DNA of 64,000 nucleotides from Aegilops tauschii subsp. strangulata (GCF_002575655.3 NC_053037.3:320257294-320321293); one strand, 5' to 3'. Numbered from the stretch's first letter, positions 12,306 to 24,519 are shown. The notes: generated by a model not told the origin, from the letters alone. Numbers and translations are program-made.

Positions 12306-14420
12306 AGGTCTATGCGTAGTTACTATGTACGAGTAGAACACAAAGCAGTTGTGGGCGTTGAGTTTGCCAATTCTTCTTGCCGCTACTAGTCGTTTCTTGT
12401 TTCGGCGGCATTGTAGGATGAAGCAGCCCGGACCGACCTTACACGTACGCTTACGTGAGACAGGTTCCACCGACTGACATGCACTAGATGCATAAGGTGG
12501 CTAGCGGGTGTCTGTCTCTCCTACTTTAGTCGGAACGGATTCGATGAAAAGGGTCCTTATGAAGGGTAAATAGAAATTGGCAAATCACGTTGTGGTCATA
12601 CGTAGGTAAGAAAACGTTCTTGCTAGAAACCTACAAACCACGTAAAAACTTGCAACAACAATTAGAGGACGTCTAACTTGTTTTTGCAGCAAGTGCTATG
12701 TGATGTGATATGGCCAGAAGATGTGATGAATGATATATGTGATGTATGAGATTGATCATATTCTTGTAATAGAAATCACGACTTGCATGTCGATGAGTAT
12801 GACAACCGGCAGGAGCCATAGGAGTTGTCTTTATTATTTTGCATGACCTGCGTGTCATTGAATAACGCCATGTAAATTACTTTACTTTGTTGCTAAACGC
12901 GTTAGCCATAGAAGTAGAAGTAATTGTTGGTGTGACGACTTCATGAAGACACAATGATGGAGATCATGGTGTCATGCCGGTGACGAAGATGATCATGGTG
13001 CCCCGAAGATGGAGATCAGAGGAGCATGATGATATTGGCCATATCATGTCACTATTTGATTGCATGTGATGTTTATCATGTTTTTGCATCTTATTTGCTT
13101 AGAACGACGGTAGTAAGTAAGATGACCCCTTATAATAATTTCAAGAAAGTGTTCACCCTAACTGTGCACCGTTGCGAAGGTTCGTTGTTTCGAAGCACCA
13201 CGTGATGATCGGGTGTGATAGATTCTAACGTTCGAATACAACGGGTGTTGACGAGCCTAGCATGTACAGACATGGCCTCGGAACACACGCAATACACTCA
13301 GGTTGACTTGACGAGCCTAGCATGTACAGACATGGCCTCGGAACACGGAGGATCGAAAGGTCGAGCATGAGTCGTATAGAAGATACGATCAACATGGAGA
13401 TGTTCACCGATCTTGACTAGTCCGTCTCACGTGATGATCGGACACGGCCTAGTTAAACTCGGATCATGTTTCACTTAGATGACTAGAGGGATGTCTATCT
13501 GAGTGGGAGTTCATAAATCAGATGAACTTCATTATCATGAACATAGTCAAAAAGGTATTTGCAAATTATGTCATAGCTTGCGCTTTAGTTCTACTGGTTA
13601 AGATATGTTCCTAGAGAAAATTTAGTTGAGAGTTGGTAGTAGCAATTATGCGGACCGGGTCCGTAAACTAAGGATTGTCCTCATTGCTGCACAGAAGGCT
13701 TATGTCCTTAATGCACCGCTCGGTGTGCTGAACCTCAGCGTCGTCTGTAGATGTTATGAAACATCTGACATACACGTTTTGATGACTACGTGATAGTTCA
13801 GTGCGGTTTAGAATTGTGGCACCAAAGACGTTTTTTGAAACGTCGCAGAACATGTGAGATGTTCCGAAGACTGAAATTGGGATTTCAGACTAGTGCCCAC
13901 GTCAAGAGGTATGAGACCTCTGGCAAGTTTCTTAAGCCTGCAAACTAAGGGAGAAAAGCTCAATCGTTGAGCATGTGCTCAGATTGTCTGAGTGCCACAA
14001 TCGCTTGAATCGAGTGGGAGTTAATCTCCCAGATGAGATAGTGATAGTTCTCCATAGTCACTGCCACCAAGCTAGTAGAGCTTCGTGATGAACTATAACA
14101 TATCAAGGATAGTTATGATGATCCTTGAGCTATTCGCGATGTTTGACACCGCGAGAGTAGAAATCAAGAAGGAGCATCAATTGTTGATGGTTAGTAAAAC
14201 CACTAGTTTAAGAAGGGCAAGGGCAAAAGGGATACTTCATGAAACAGCAAGTCGTTTGCTGCTCTAGTGAAGAATCCCGAGGTTGAACCCAAACCCGAGA
14301 CTAAGTGCTTCTGTAATGAGAGGAACGGTCACTGAAGCAGTACTACCCTAGATACTTGGTAGATGAGAAGGCAGGCAAGGTCGACAGAAGTATATTGGAT
14401 ATACGTTATATGAATGTGTA
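12306..14420 (+). pseudogene. Leader and gag remnant of the Angela-type element
   Basis: No long frame survives. The first 700 bp are a non-coding leader. Near 14308-14345 a damaged zinc knuckle can be read (Cys-x-Cys ... Gly-His followed by a stop where the last residues should be), placing the end of gag there. A tandem duplication of about 57 bp (the block starting GACGAGCCTAGCATGTACAG) lies at about 13250-13365. Gag would have formed the virus-like particle in the cytoplasm; nothing here is translatable over useful length. Confidence 0.5.
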
Positions 14421-16900
14421 CTTTACTAGTACTCCTAGCAGCACCAGGGTATTAGATACCGGTTCGGTTGCTAAGTGTTACTAACTCGAAATAAAAGCTG
14501 CGGAATAAACGGAGACTAGCTAAAGGTGAGATGACGATATGTGTTGGAAGTGTTTCCAAGGTTGATGTGATCAAGCATCGCATGCTCCCTCTACCATCGA
14601 GATTTGGTGTTTGCGTTGAACATGATTGGATTATGTTTACCGCAAAACGGTTGTTCATTTAAGGAGAATAATGGTTACTCTATTTATTTGAATAATACCT
14701 TCAATGGTCTTGCACCTAAAATGAATCTCGATCGTAGTGATACACATGTTCATGCCAAAAGATATAAGATAGTAATGATAGTACCACATACTTGTGGCAC
14801 TGCCACTTGAGTCATATTGGTGTAGAACGCATGAAGAAGCTCCATGTAGGTGGATCTTTGGACTCACTCGTTTCTGAAAAGATTGAGACATGCGAACCAT
14901 GTCTATTGGTATATATGCATGAAGAAACTCCATACAGATGGATCGTTTGGACTCACTTGATTATGAATCACTTGAGACATGCAAATCATACCACATGGGC
15001 AAGATGACTAAAAGTCCTCGTTTTCAGTGAGATGGAACAAGAGAGCAACTTATTGGAAGTAATACATTTTGATGTACGCAGTCCAATGAGTGCTGAGGCA
15101 TGCAGTGGATATCGTTATGTTCTTACTTCACAGATGATTTGAGTAGATGCTAAGGGTATTTACTTGATGAAACACAAGTCTGAATTATTGAAAGGTTCAA
15201 GTAATTTCAGAGTGAAGCTGAAGATCGTCGTGACAAGAGGATAAAATGTCTGTGATATGATCATAGAGATGAGTATCTGAGTTACGAGTTTGGCACACAA
15301 TTAAGACATTGTGGAAAGTGTTTCACAATTAATACCGCCTGGAACACCATAGTGTGATGGTGTGTCCGAACATCATAACTGCACCCTATTGGATATGGTG
15401 CATACCATGATGTCTCTTATCGAATTCCCACTATCTTTTATGGCTTAGGCATTAGAGACAACCGCATTCACTTTAAAAGGGGCACCACGCCATTCCGTTG
15501 AGACGACACCGTTTAGAGAAACCTAAGTTGTCATTTCTTAAAAGTTTGGGGCTGCGATGCTTATGTGAAAAAAGTTTCAGGCTGATAAGCTCGAACCCAA
15601 AGCGGATAAATGCATCTTCATAGAATACCAAAAAAAAACAGTTGGGTATACCTCCTATTTCAGATCTGGAAGCAAAAGTAATTGCTTCTAGAAACGAGTC
15701 CTTTCTCGAGGAAAAGTTTCTCTCGAAAGAATTTAGTGGGAGGATGGTGGAGACTTGATAAGGTTATTGAACCGTCGCTTCAACTAGTGTGTAGCAGGGC
15801 ACAGGAAGTTGTTCATGTGGCACCTATACCAATTGAAGTGGAAGCTTATGATAGTGATCATGAAACTTCGGATCAAGTCACTACCAAACCTCGTAGGACG
15901 ACGAGGATGCGCACTACTTCAGAGTAATGCGTGATCCTGTCTTGGAAGTCATGTTGCTAGACAACAATGAACCTACGAGCTATGGAGAAGCGATGGTGGG
16001 CCCATATTCCGACGAATGGCTCGAGGCCATGAAATCCGAGATAGAATCCATGTATCAGAACAAAGCGTGGACTTTGGTGAACTTGCCCGATGATCGGCAA
16101 GCCATTGAGATAAATGGATCTTTAAGAAGAAGACAGACATGGACGGTAATGTTACCGTCTATGAAGCTCGACTTGTGGCAAAGAGTATTTTCACAAGTTC
16201 AAGGAGTTGACTACGATGAGTTTTTCTCATCCGTAGCAATGCTTAGGTCCGTCGGAATCATGTTAGCATTAGCTGCATTTATGAAATCTGGCAGATGGAT
16301 GTCAAAACAAGTTTCCTTACCAGTTTTCGTAAGGAAAGGTTGTATGTGATACAATCAGAAAGGTTTTGTCGATCCTAAGGATGCTAAAAGGTATGCTAGC
16401 TCCAGCGATCCTTCCATGGATTAGAGCAAGCATCTCGGAGTCAGAATATACGCTTTGATGGAGTGATCAAAGTTTTTGGGTTTATACAAAGTTTGTTAGA
16501 AACTTGTATTTACAATAAAGTGAGTGGGAGCGCTTCAACATTTCTGATAAGTATATGTGAATGACATATTGTTGATCCGAAATGATGTAAAATTTCTGGA
16601 AAGCATAAAGGGTTGTTTGAAAGGAGTTTTTCAAAGGAAGACCTGGATAAAGCTGCTTACATATTGGGCATCAAGATCCAAAGAGATAGATCAAGACGCC
16701 TGATGATACTTTCAAAAGACAGCACACCTTGACATGATTTTGAAAGGGTTCAAAATAGATCAGCAAAGAAGGAGTTCTTGGCTGTGTTACAAGGTGTGAG
16801 TATTGAGTAAGACTCAAGACCTGACCACAGCAGAAGATAGAGAAAGGACGAAGGTCGTCCCCTATGCTTTAGACGTAGGCTCTATAGTATGCTATGCTGT
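14421..16900 (+). pseudogene. Pol remnant (protease, integrase, reverse transcriptase) of Angela-type element
   Basis: Fragments in different frames follow the copia order. At 14792-15007 there is a GAG-pre-integrase zinc region (Trp-His-Cys-His-Leu-Ser-His-Ile-Gly, then Cys-Glu-Pro-Cys-Leu). At 15682-15927 there is the acidic linker before reverse transcriptase. At 15927-16349 the start of copia reverse transcriptase is seen, with EWLEAMKSEIESM, then AWTLVNLP and, further on, FSQVQGVDYDEFFS. Frames change and stops interrupt at about 16130, 16350 and beyond. The YxDD active site and RNase H are not readable in one frame. The residual order and motifs are enough to identify copia pol with confidence, but no enzyme can be made. 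Confidence 0.75.
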
Positions 16901-17414
16901 GTACCGCACATGTAGTGTGCCTTGCCATGAGTTGGTCAAGAGGGTACAATAGTGATCCGGGAAAGGATCTCATGACAGCGGTCGAACTTATCCTTAGTAC
17001 CTAGTGGATTAAGGAATTTTCTCGATTATGGAGGTGAAAAGGAGTTCGTCGTAAAGGGTTACGTCGATGCGAACTTTGACACTAATCCGGATGACTCTGG
17101 GTAGTAAACCGGATTCGTATAGTAGAGCAATTATTTGAAATGGCTCCAAATAGCGCGTGGTAGCATCCACAAGATGACATAGATATTCGTAAGGCACACG
17201 GTTCTGAAAGGTTCAGACCCGTTGACTAATAACCTCTCTCACAAGCATAACATGATCAAACCAGAACACATTGAGTGTTAATCACATAGTGATGTGAACT
17301 AGATTGTTGACTCTAGTGAACTCTTTAGATGTTGGTCACATGGTGATGTGACCAGTGAGTGTTAATCACATGGTGATGTGAACTAGATTATTGACTCTAG
17401 TGCAAGTGGGAGAC
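16901..17414 (+). other. Non-coding end of Angela interior with hairpins and polypurine tract
   Basis: Short inverted repeats built on TCACAT-GGTG-ATGTGA recur between about 17280 and 17390. The polypurine tract GCAAGTGGGAGAC (17402-17414) abuts the 3' LTR. Confidence 0.6.
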
Positions 17415-19141
17415 TGTTGGACATATGCCCTAGAGGCAATAATAAATGGTTATTATTATATTTCTTTGTTCATGATAATCGTCTATTGTTCATGCTATAA
17501 TTGTATTGTCCGGAAATCGTAAGACATGTGTGAATACATAGACCACAACGTGTCCCTAGTAAGCCTCTAGTTGACTAGCTCGTTGATCAACAGATAGTCA
17601 TGGTTTCCTGACTATGGACATTGGATGTCATTGATAACGGGATCACATCATTAGGAGAATGATGTGATGGACAAGACCCAATCCTAAGCATAGCATAAAA
17701 GATCGTGTAGTTTCGTTTGCTAGAGCTTTTCCAATGTCAAGTATCTTTTCCTTAGACCACGAGATCGTGCAACTCCCGGATACCGTAGGAGTGCTTTGGG
17801 TGTGCCAAACGTCACAACATAACTGGGTGACTATAAAGGTGCACTACAGGTATCTCCGAAAGTGTCTGTTGGGTTGGCACGGATCAAGACTGGGATTTGT
17901 CACTCCGTGTGACGGAGAGGTATCTCTAGGCCCACTCGGTAATGCATCATCATAATGAGCTCAATGTGACTAAGGGGTTAGTCACGGGATCATGCATTGC
18001 GGTACGAGTAAAGAGACTTGCCGGTAACGAGATTGAACAAGGTATTGGGATACCGACGATCGAATCTCGGGCAAGTAACATACCGTTTGACAAAGGGAAT
18101 TGTGTACGGGATTGACTGAATCCTCGACATCGTGGTTCATCCGATGAGATCATCGTGGAACATGTGGGAGCCAACATGGGTATCCAGATCCCGCTGTTGG
18201 TTATTGACCGGAGAGGCGTCTCGGTCATGTCTGCATGTCTCCCGGACCCGTAGGGTCTACACACTTAAGGTTCGGTGACGCTAGGGTTGTAGAGATATAT
18301 GTATGCGGAAACCCGAAAGTTGTTCGGAGTCCCGGATGAGATCCCGGACGTCACGAGAGGTTCCGGAATGGTCCGGAGGTGAAGAATTATATATAGGAAG
18401 TCAAGTTTCGGCCACCGGGAAAGTTTCGGGGGTTACCGGTATTGTACCGGGACCACCGGAAGGGTCCCGGGGGTCCACCGGGTGGGGCCACCTATCCCGG
18501 AGGGCCCCATGGGCTGAAAGTGGAAGGGAACCAGCCCCTAGTGGGCTGGGCGCCCCCCCATGGGCCTCCCCCCATGCGCCTAGGGTTGGGAACCCTAGGG
18601 TGGGGGGACTTCCCCCTTGCCTTGGGGGGCAAGGCACCCCTTCCACCCCTTGGCCGCCGCCCCCCCAACCCTAGATGGGTTTTGGCCGGCCCCCCTCCCA
18701 AGGGGGCCTATATAAAGGGGGGGAGGGAGGGCAGCAAGCCACAGCCTTGGGCGCCTCCCTCCTCCCCTGCAACACCTCTCTCTCTCTCTCTCTCTCGCAG
18801 AAGCTTGGCGAAGCCCTGCCGGAGACCCGCTACATCCACCACCACGCCGTCGTGCTGCTGGATCTCCATCAACCTCTCCTTCCCCCTTGCTGGATCAAGA
18901 AGGAGGAGGCGTCGCTGCACCGTACGTGTGTTGAACGCGGAGGTGCCGTCCGTTCGGCACTCGGTCATCGGTGATTTGGATCACGGCGAGTACGACTCCG
19001 TCATCCACGTTCATTGGAACGCTTTCGCTCGCGATCTACAAGGGTATGTAAATGCACTCCCTTCCCCTTGTTGCTAGTAGACTCCATAGATGCATCTTGG
19101 TGAGCGTTGGAAAATTTTAAATTATGCTACGATTCCCAACA
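17415..19141 (+). repeat. 3' LTR of Angela-type element (1727 bp)
   Basis: Pairs with 10573-12290. It is longer mainly because of a longer CT microsatellite at about 18775-18796. Confidence 0.93.
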
Positions 19142-19282
19142 GTTGATGACCTGGATGGGGTTGGCGGCGGCCTCTCGTGGCCCACTATTGATGATGGCGT
19201 CGATGGTGGCGCCCGTAGTCAGGGCTCCTTGAGGTTTTTCTTCTTTTGCTCCCTGCGAGGAATCGAGACAAACCCCGTGCGG
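19142..19282 (+). pseudogene. B3-like gene, 3' segment
   Basis: When the Angela element is removed, the frame across the GTTGA duplication reads Gly-Val-Val-Asp-Asp-Leu-Asp-Gly and stays open, Gly/Asp-rich then Phe-rich, up to Asn-Pro-Val-Arg. A plausible splice donor GTATGT begins at 19283, so this may be the end of an exon. After it the DNA is T-rich and then merges with the repeats of X copy 1. Continuity of an open frame across the join is the main evidence that this belongs to the same gene as 9855-10572. Confidence 0.4.
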
Positions 19283-20543
19283 GTATGTAAAGAACTTGTA
19301 ATGCTTTTTCTCCAATGTTTATTGTTCCTATTATAAGGTTTCGGCTTCATATCTTGCTTCGGTATTGCTCCCCCTTTTCGTCCTCGCGGTAGCTTAGCGC
19401 TCTACGCCGGTAGGTCCCAGTCCCCAGGCAAGATTTGGCCGTTGCTGGTATGCCAGGTCGCGATGCCGTGGTCAAGGCCAGGAGGTGAGCAGCCCAATGT
19501 CCGGTAAGAGCTCCTGAGGCGCGATGCTCAACAGGTCCCCTTTGGTGTGCAAGCAGCTTCCTGAAGGCCGAAAAGGAAGGCGGCATTGCCGAAGCAAGGC
19601 TGCAAGAGTCAAAAATTCCAGACAGTGGCGTCGCGCTAACACGAATAGGTGACTTATCTTAGCGAGCCTGAGGTGATTCCTTGCGTGGCGCCCGATTCGC
19701 GTTTCAGCGGCAGTGCTACTAGGTAGAGCTCACACCGGCCTCCCCTTTTCTCGCCCATCTGAATGGTATGCGTCCTTGGGTCCCGACCCTCGAGCAAGGC
19801 TTAGCCGCCGCTGATATGCCAGGTCACGATGCCGTGGTCAAGGCCAGGGGGTGAGGGCTAGAGAGTCAATAGGAGCTCCTGAGGCGTGATGCTCAGGAGC
19901 CCCCCCTTTAACACGCAAGCAAATCGCGCGAAAAGGGGGCAGCTGGTGGGGCCATCCGTAGTTAAGCTCTGGAGATTCCTGCGAGTTAGTCTGAGGGGAG
20001 AATATAACTCATAATCGCGTTTGCTGTCCTGCTGCTGATCTTTCTGCAAGAAGATGAAAGCACTAAGGACCTGGTGAGGTGACATGCGCGGGACGGGCCG
20101 CGAGCCAGAGCTCGATCTCTCAGGTTTATCAGCATTGCAGGGACGGACCCGAGCACAAGCGCCGTGCCGGCATGTGTAGCCCCCGTTGCGGGATGAGCAG
20201 GAGGCCGGTCAGCAACACGGGAGGCCGCGAAGGGCGGCAGGCAAGCAGGTGACAACATAAATCATCTTATGGAAGGAGGTAAAACTAGTTCTGATAGATG
20301 CAAGAACGATACATGCCGCAGGGACAGACCCACGCGGCCTGGGGATGATGCAGCCCGAGGGGAGCCCCCAACAAAGCAGATCAAAGATGCGAAAGGATAC
20401 ATGTCGCAGGGACAGGCCCATGCGACTTGGGGATAGTGCAGCCCGAGGGGCACCCACAACTGAATAAACCGGAAAATGTCACTTGTCATCGTTGCTGAAG
20501 AGATGTTGAAGTAGCTGAAGATGCATGCTGAAGAGGTTGCTCC
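19283..20543 (-). repeat. Sub-repeat region of X copy 1
   Basis: No gene. Two related blocks around 19449-19545 and 19815-19905 lie 366 bp apart, twice the ~183-bp period seen in other X copies. Each holds the inverted repeat CTCCTGAG...CTCAGGAG or a decayed form. A second repeat (GATACATGCCGCAGGGACAG and following) starts at 20308 and 20396, an 88-bp period. Confidence 0.55.
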
Positions 20544-21092
20544 TCACGAGATGCCTGGGTCCTTAACCTCGGGAGGCTCTGGAGGTCCGGGGGGCTCGTG
20601 AAGAACCGTCACCATCTCCGCCAGGACCGCCTGGTGCCCGGCCTCCTGAGCCGCCAGAACGCTCCGCGGGCGACGCTGGAAGGTAACAACCGCATTCGAC
20701 AAGCCAAAAGGCATGTGAACATAGCTGTGAGGGGGGCCCTCACACCGACCAACATGTGATGGCCAGAAGCGCTCCAGGGATGTGGCCCTATTGAGCCTTG
20801 GAATGTTGACGCAGACGCGCAGCTCGTTGTCCTCGCCAGGACAAGGAGCCGCGCCAGGTGGTGGGCGGCGGTCGCCACGCATGGCTCTCGCCTCTTGAAG
20901 CTCCTCGGTCGCCTTGGTGATGAACTCCTGAGCACCTGGCACCCCATGCCTTGTGCCCTCGTGAGGGAAGCGTGCGATGAAGCATGCCTCCATGTGGTGC
21001 TGGAGCGCCTCCCTTGTGACATTGGCTAAGTCAGAGGCCCTCCAGAAGAGATCCCCCGAGCCCAGCCTGAGGAGGGCATCGGGCGTGCCTTC
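20544..21092 (-). pseudogene. Reverse-transcriptase stub of X copy 1
   Basis: The minus-strand frame reads Arg-Val-Cys-Val-Asn-Ile-x-x-Leu-Asn-Arg (the start of the reverse-transcriptase fold, normally Val-Asp). After a spacer of about 25 residues it reads MPFGLSNAVVTFQR, a conserved gypsy motif. The 40 or so residues that should lie between, including the first catalytic aspartate block, are missing, and no YxDD follows. RNase H and integrase are absent. The same truncated structure is found in copies 3 and 4, so it was inherited and is not private damage. The stub cannot polymerise DNA; the element must rely on an enzyme from elsewhere. Confidence 0.7.
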
Positions 21093-23569
21093 CTATGTGA
21101 GAGAGGGAGGCGCCCCATCCGTGGGCGCAGGTCCTGAGGTGGTGCCGCTGGAGACACCGCTCTCCTGAGGCTCTTGGCGGAGCAGCTGCTTCTTCTTCTT
21201 GGGGACAACCTCAGGAGGGTAGATGGCGCATTCGTTGTCCAGGTCCTTGACCGCCGCGGCCTGGTAGGAACGCTCGAGAGAGCACACCGTGTCCTTCTCT
21301 TCGCAGGCGATCTCGATGATGTCCTGGTTCCCTGGAATCTTAAGGACATTGTAGCCATGATGGGTCACCGCCATGAACTTGGCCAGGGTTGGATACCCAA
21401 GGATGGCATTGTACGGAAGGCGGATGTGGGCGACATTAAAGTCGATGAGCTCAGTGCGGTAGTTGTCGCGCTGACCGAAGGTGATAGGGAGGCGGATCTG
21501 CCCTATCGGGGTGGTGGAGCCGTCGGTTACTCCTGAGAAAGGCTTCGTGGGCTGCAGCTGATCATATGGCACTTGGAGGCGGTCGAACGTCTCGATGGAA
21601 AGAACATTGAGCCCCGCACCACCATTGATGAGGGTCTTGGTGACAAGGACATTACTGATGACGGGCGAGCAAAGCATCGGGAGGGCATCGGGAGTGGCCG
21701 CCCACTTGAGCTGGTTGGACGAGCTGAAGGTGATGGTGCACTTGGACCACCTGAGCGGACGTGTGGCCTCGAGCCTGGGGAGGGCCGCGTTCACCTCACG
21801 AGCGAACTGCTTGAAGATGCGCTGAGAGGCTGGGGCCTGAGCGCCACCCAAGATGCAGGCGATGGTGCATGGCTCCTGGAAGCCCCCAGCCCCCTCGTCC
21901 TGGTGGTAGCCGTCGTTCCTTCTTGGTGGGGGTGGCAGCGGAGGGAGGCCGGCATTACCCTGAGGACGGTCCTGACAAGGCTGATCTCTCCAGGCGCCCT
22001 CGTGAGGTTGGCCCTGCCAGCGGTCCTCACGAGGCTGGTCGCGCCACTCCTAGCGGGGGCCGCGGTCATGCCAACGTCCTCCACTTCGACCTCCTCCGCG
22101 GTCGTAGCCTCGATTGTTGCGTTCGGGGTGTCGGCGAGGCGCTCGTCGCGGATGGCCCTGAGCTCTTGACAGTCATTAGTGTTGTGGCTGTGTACGTTGT
22201 GGAAGACGTAGAACGGACGACTGCCCTTGGATGACTCTGGGTGGTCGCAGACGCGCTTCATCTCCAGTTCGGCCGCGAGCACAGCTGCCCCCTTGCGCTT
22301 CACATCCTTGGCCTTGGCCTTCTTGTCTTCTGGGTCGGCTGCTGGGAGCTCGAGGAGGGAGAGGCGCCCTTCCTCAGCCCTCGCGCACTTGGTTGCCATG
22401 TTGAACATCTCCAGAGCCATGCACAGGTCCTCATGGATGGCGAGCTCCTCCTTCATCTTGACATCGCGGACGCCATCAGAGAACGCCGAGATGATGGCCT
22501 CGTCCAAAACCTTGGGGATCTTGAGGCGAACGCTGTTGAAGTGCTGGATGTACTTCTGTAGGGTTTCCCCTGGCTGCTGCTTGATGCGTCGCAGATCACC
22601 CGCGGCAGGCGGGTGGTCGCGAGTGCCCTGGAAGTTGGCGATGAAATGCTCGCGCATTTCGCCCCAGGAGGAGATCGATCCTGGCGGCAGGTTCAGGAGC
22701 CACGAGGGCGCGCCATCCTTGAGAGCCATGGGGAACCAGTTCGCCATGACCTTCTCGTCGCCGCTGGCCGCCTTGATGCTCAGCTCATAGAGCTGCAGGA
22801 ACTCGGCAGGGTCAGGCGTGCCGTCGTAGCGCGGAGGCCGGTCGGGCTTGTACTTCCCCGGCCAGACGACGCTGCAAAGCCCGGGAGTGAAGGCTCGGCA
22901 GCCCGCGGTGGTCACGGGAGCCCGTCGTGGAGGTGGATCCTGGTTTTGGCGCTCACGCGCCGCCACTGCAGGCGGTGCGCGGTCTTGCTGCAGTGGTGCT
23001 TGGAGCACTGGAGCACCTTCTTGCGGCCGCTGGACCTCCTTACAGCTTTCTTCTTCGTGCGCGGGTGCCCTGCGCGGCGGGCCACGCCGTGGGGCCGTGC
23101 GCCTCGGTCCAAGGACGACATCTTGACGGGGAGGTGGCGGAGGTGCTCCATGGGCTACGTCGCCCATGGAAGGAGGCGGCCGAGGTAGAGAGAGGGATGG
23201 TGTAGGAGAGCCCCCAGTGGCGCTGACAAGCTTGGCGATGCGGTCCAGCCAGTCTTCCTAGAGGTCGTCGACGGGGCAGTAGCGCAGGAGCTCGCGAGCC
23301 ATGAGCAGCGCAGCCTGCGCGTTCGCCGGCCCGCGATGAGCGTGAGAGGATGAGCTGGCCGGAGTCAGCGACGGGGTGGCGGTGCGCCCCTCACGCCGCA
23401 TGGAGGGGTGCTGCGACGAAGCATGCTGCTCGTGGCCCGCCGGGCCGGTGGTGGCGTTGGCGGCAGGTGATGGAAAACGACGGGGAGGCTCACCGACGGG
23501 CGCCGTCTGGGCGACGCGAGCGGCGAGGGCGGCCCGACGCTCAGCACGGGCTCGACGGGCGTCAACCAT
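21093..23569 (-). pseudogene. Gag-protease of X copy 1
   Basis: The likely start is the ATG at 23569 (Met-Val-Asp-Ala-Arg-Arg). The first 100 residues are basic and Ser/Pro-rich. A TAG at 23258-23260 interrupts where copy 4 has Asp-Leu-Tyr-Glu-Asp-Trp. The retroviral gag domain (YDGTPDPAEFLQLYELS through the helical region) lies at about 22830-22380. It is followed by a variant zinc motif, here Val-Phe-His-x4-His-x4-Cys (Cys-Ala-Phe-His in copy 4), at about 22220-22160. A frameshift near 22140 breaks the Arg/Gly-rich link. The protease follows in another frame to 21093. Its active site reads LINGGAGLNVL, whereas sister copies have Asp for the Asn, so the catalytic aspartate is lost. Gag would build the particle and the protease would cut it; this copy does neither. 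Confidence 0.8.
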
Positions 23570-23623
23570 GGAAGCAGTGGAGCGGTGGTGAGTCGATCGG
23601 CGGACGAGAGGCTCCGACGCACC

Positions 23624-23641
23624 CCTACCTGGTGTGCCAAA
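23624..23641 (-). other. Primer-binding-site-like motif of X copy 1
   Basis: Reads TTTGGCACACCAGGTAGG on the minus strand directly inside the LTR. The same motif is next to the LTRs of X copy 4 and of W. The primer tRNA is not assigned. Confidence 0.5.
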
Positions 23642-24519
23642 TGTCGGATTCAGGGTTCCGCAGACCCTTGAGAGGTTCGAACTCTGGGGTGCGAGTGAAG
23701 AACTCTCCCTTCCCAGTCTGTCTGCTAAATGATTCCACGTCCTAGCTCGACGAACCCAAGGGACAAGAGACACAATAGTTTATCCTGGTTCGGGCCACCT
23801 TGCGGTGTAATACCCTGCTCCAGCTTTGTTGTGGATTGCCTAGGGGGGCTAAGGATGAACTAGTACAGTGGTGCAACAGCCTCAGGAGGTGAGGTGTTCT
23901 TGAGCTCGATGAGCTGGTGAGGTGGTCAGGGTGGAATGGATCCATCCAATCTATGGTGGTGGCTAAGTCCTATTTATAGTGGCCTTGGTCCTCTTCCCAA
24001 ATGTAGGCGGGAAGGGATCCCACAACGGCCAAATTTGAAGGGAGACAGTACAAGCTATCCCGACAAAAGTAGTCTTCGCCTGCAAAAGGCTCTGGTGGTG
24101 ACGCTACGGTGGGTTCCGCGATGACCTCCGTCCTGCCATCCTGGCGGTCTTGGTCTTGTTGCACTGATATGGAAACCTTTGCTTGATTCCTTGGGACCCC
24201 GCGTCTGCACTTGCCTCCTTAGCACAACAGAGGAAACTGGTACACTGCGCACGCTGGCGCCCGCCTGGCCTTGGTCGTCATGGCTAACGCCATATGAACC
24301 TCGCGAGGTGCACGATGCATAGATATCTCCGCTCCTCGGGAGCCAGCTTAGTGAGGCTGCCCCCAGGGAGGTCTTGGTGTCGTCCGCCTCGCGAGGCTTG
24401 GCCCCTCGCGAGGGTCTAGAGTTGTAGTTGCTGAAGCTCAGCCATACCAGGCCGTTGACGGTGCCATGTTGTGGGTCACAGGCAGGCAAGTCTGGGTACC
24501 CCCGTTCCCAGGACGCCGA
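23642..24519 (-). repeat. 5' LTR of X copy 1 (878 bp, end truncated)
   Basis: Starts TGTCGGATTCAGGGTTCCGC on the plus strand and is alignable along its length with 50232-51118 (opposite strand) and 55466-56364. A TATA box (CTATAAATAGGAC) lies on the minus strand near 23970. Confidence 0.8.

Larger units (their letters stand above)
10573..19141 (+). mobile_element. Complete Angela/BARE-1/WIS-type copia retrotransposon (8569 bp)
   Basis: Both LTRs, a primer-binding site, a polypurine tract and a perfect 5-bp duplication GTTGA (10568-10572 and 19142-19146) are present. The LTR start TGTTGGACATACGCCCTAGA and the end CGATTCCCAACA are characteristic of this family, the most abundant copia group in Triticeae. 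Roughly 25-30 substitutions separate the two LTRs by eye, about 1.6%. At the often used rate of 1.3e-8 per site per year this is about 0.6 million years. The internal region is full of stops, so the element is structurally complete but cannot encode its proteins. Confidence 0.93.
19283..24519 (-). mobile_element. Gypsy family X, copy 1 (minus strand, partial)
   Basis: Read on the minus strand: an LTR (23642-24519), a primer-site-like motif, gag and protease, a reverse-transcriptase stub, then two sets of sub-repeats. The LTR lacks its outermost bases (expected GCCGACA; only GCCGA remains before unrelated sequence). The left boundary with the B3-like gene is not sharp; 19283 is a working limit. 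No left LTR is visible, and the Sirevirus and the two B3-gene insertions may have separated it. The gag and Gly-Ala-containing protease are Ty3/gypsy type. Confidence 0.75.

Noticed and set aside
21174..23205. Plus-strand open frames of up to 198 codons
   Set aside because: They are shadows of the minus-strand gag and protease of X copy 1, which carry recognisable domains.
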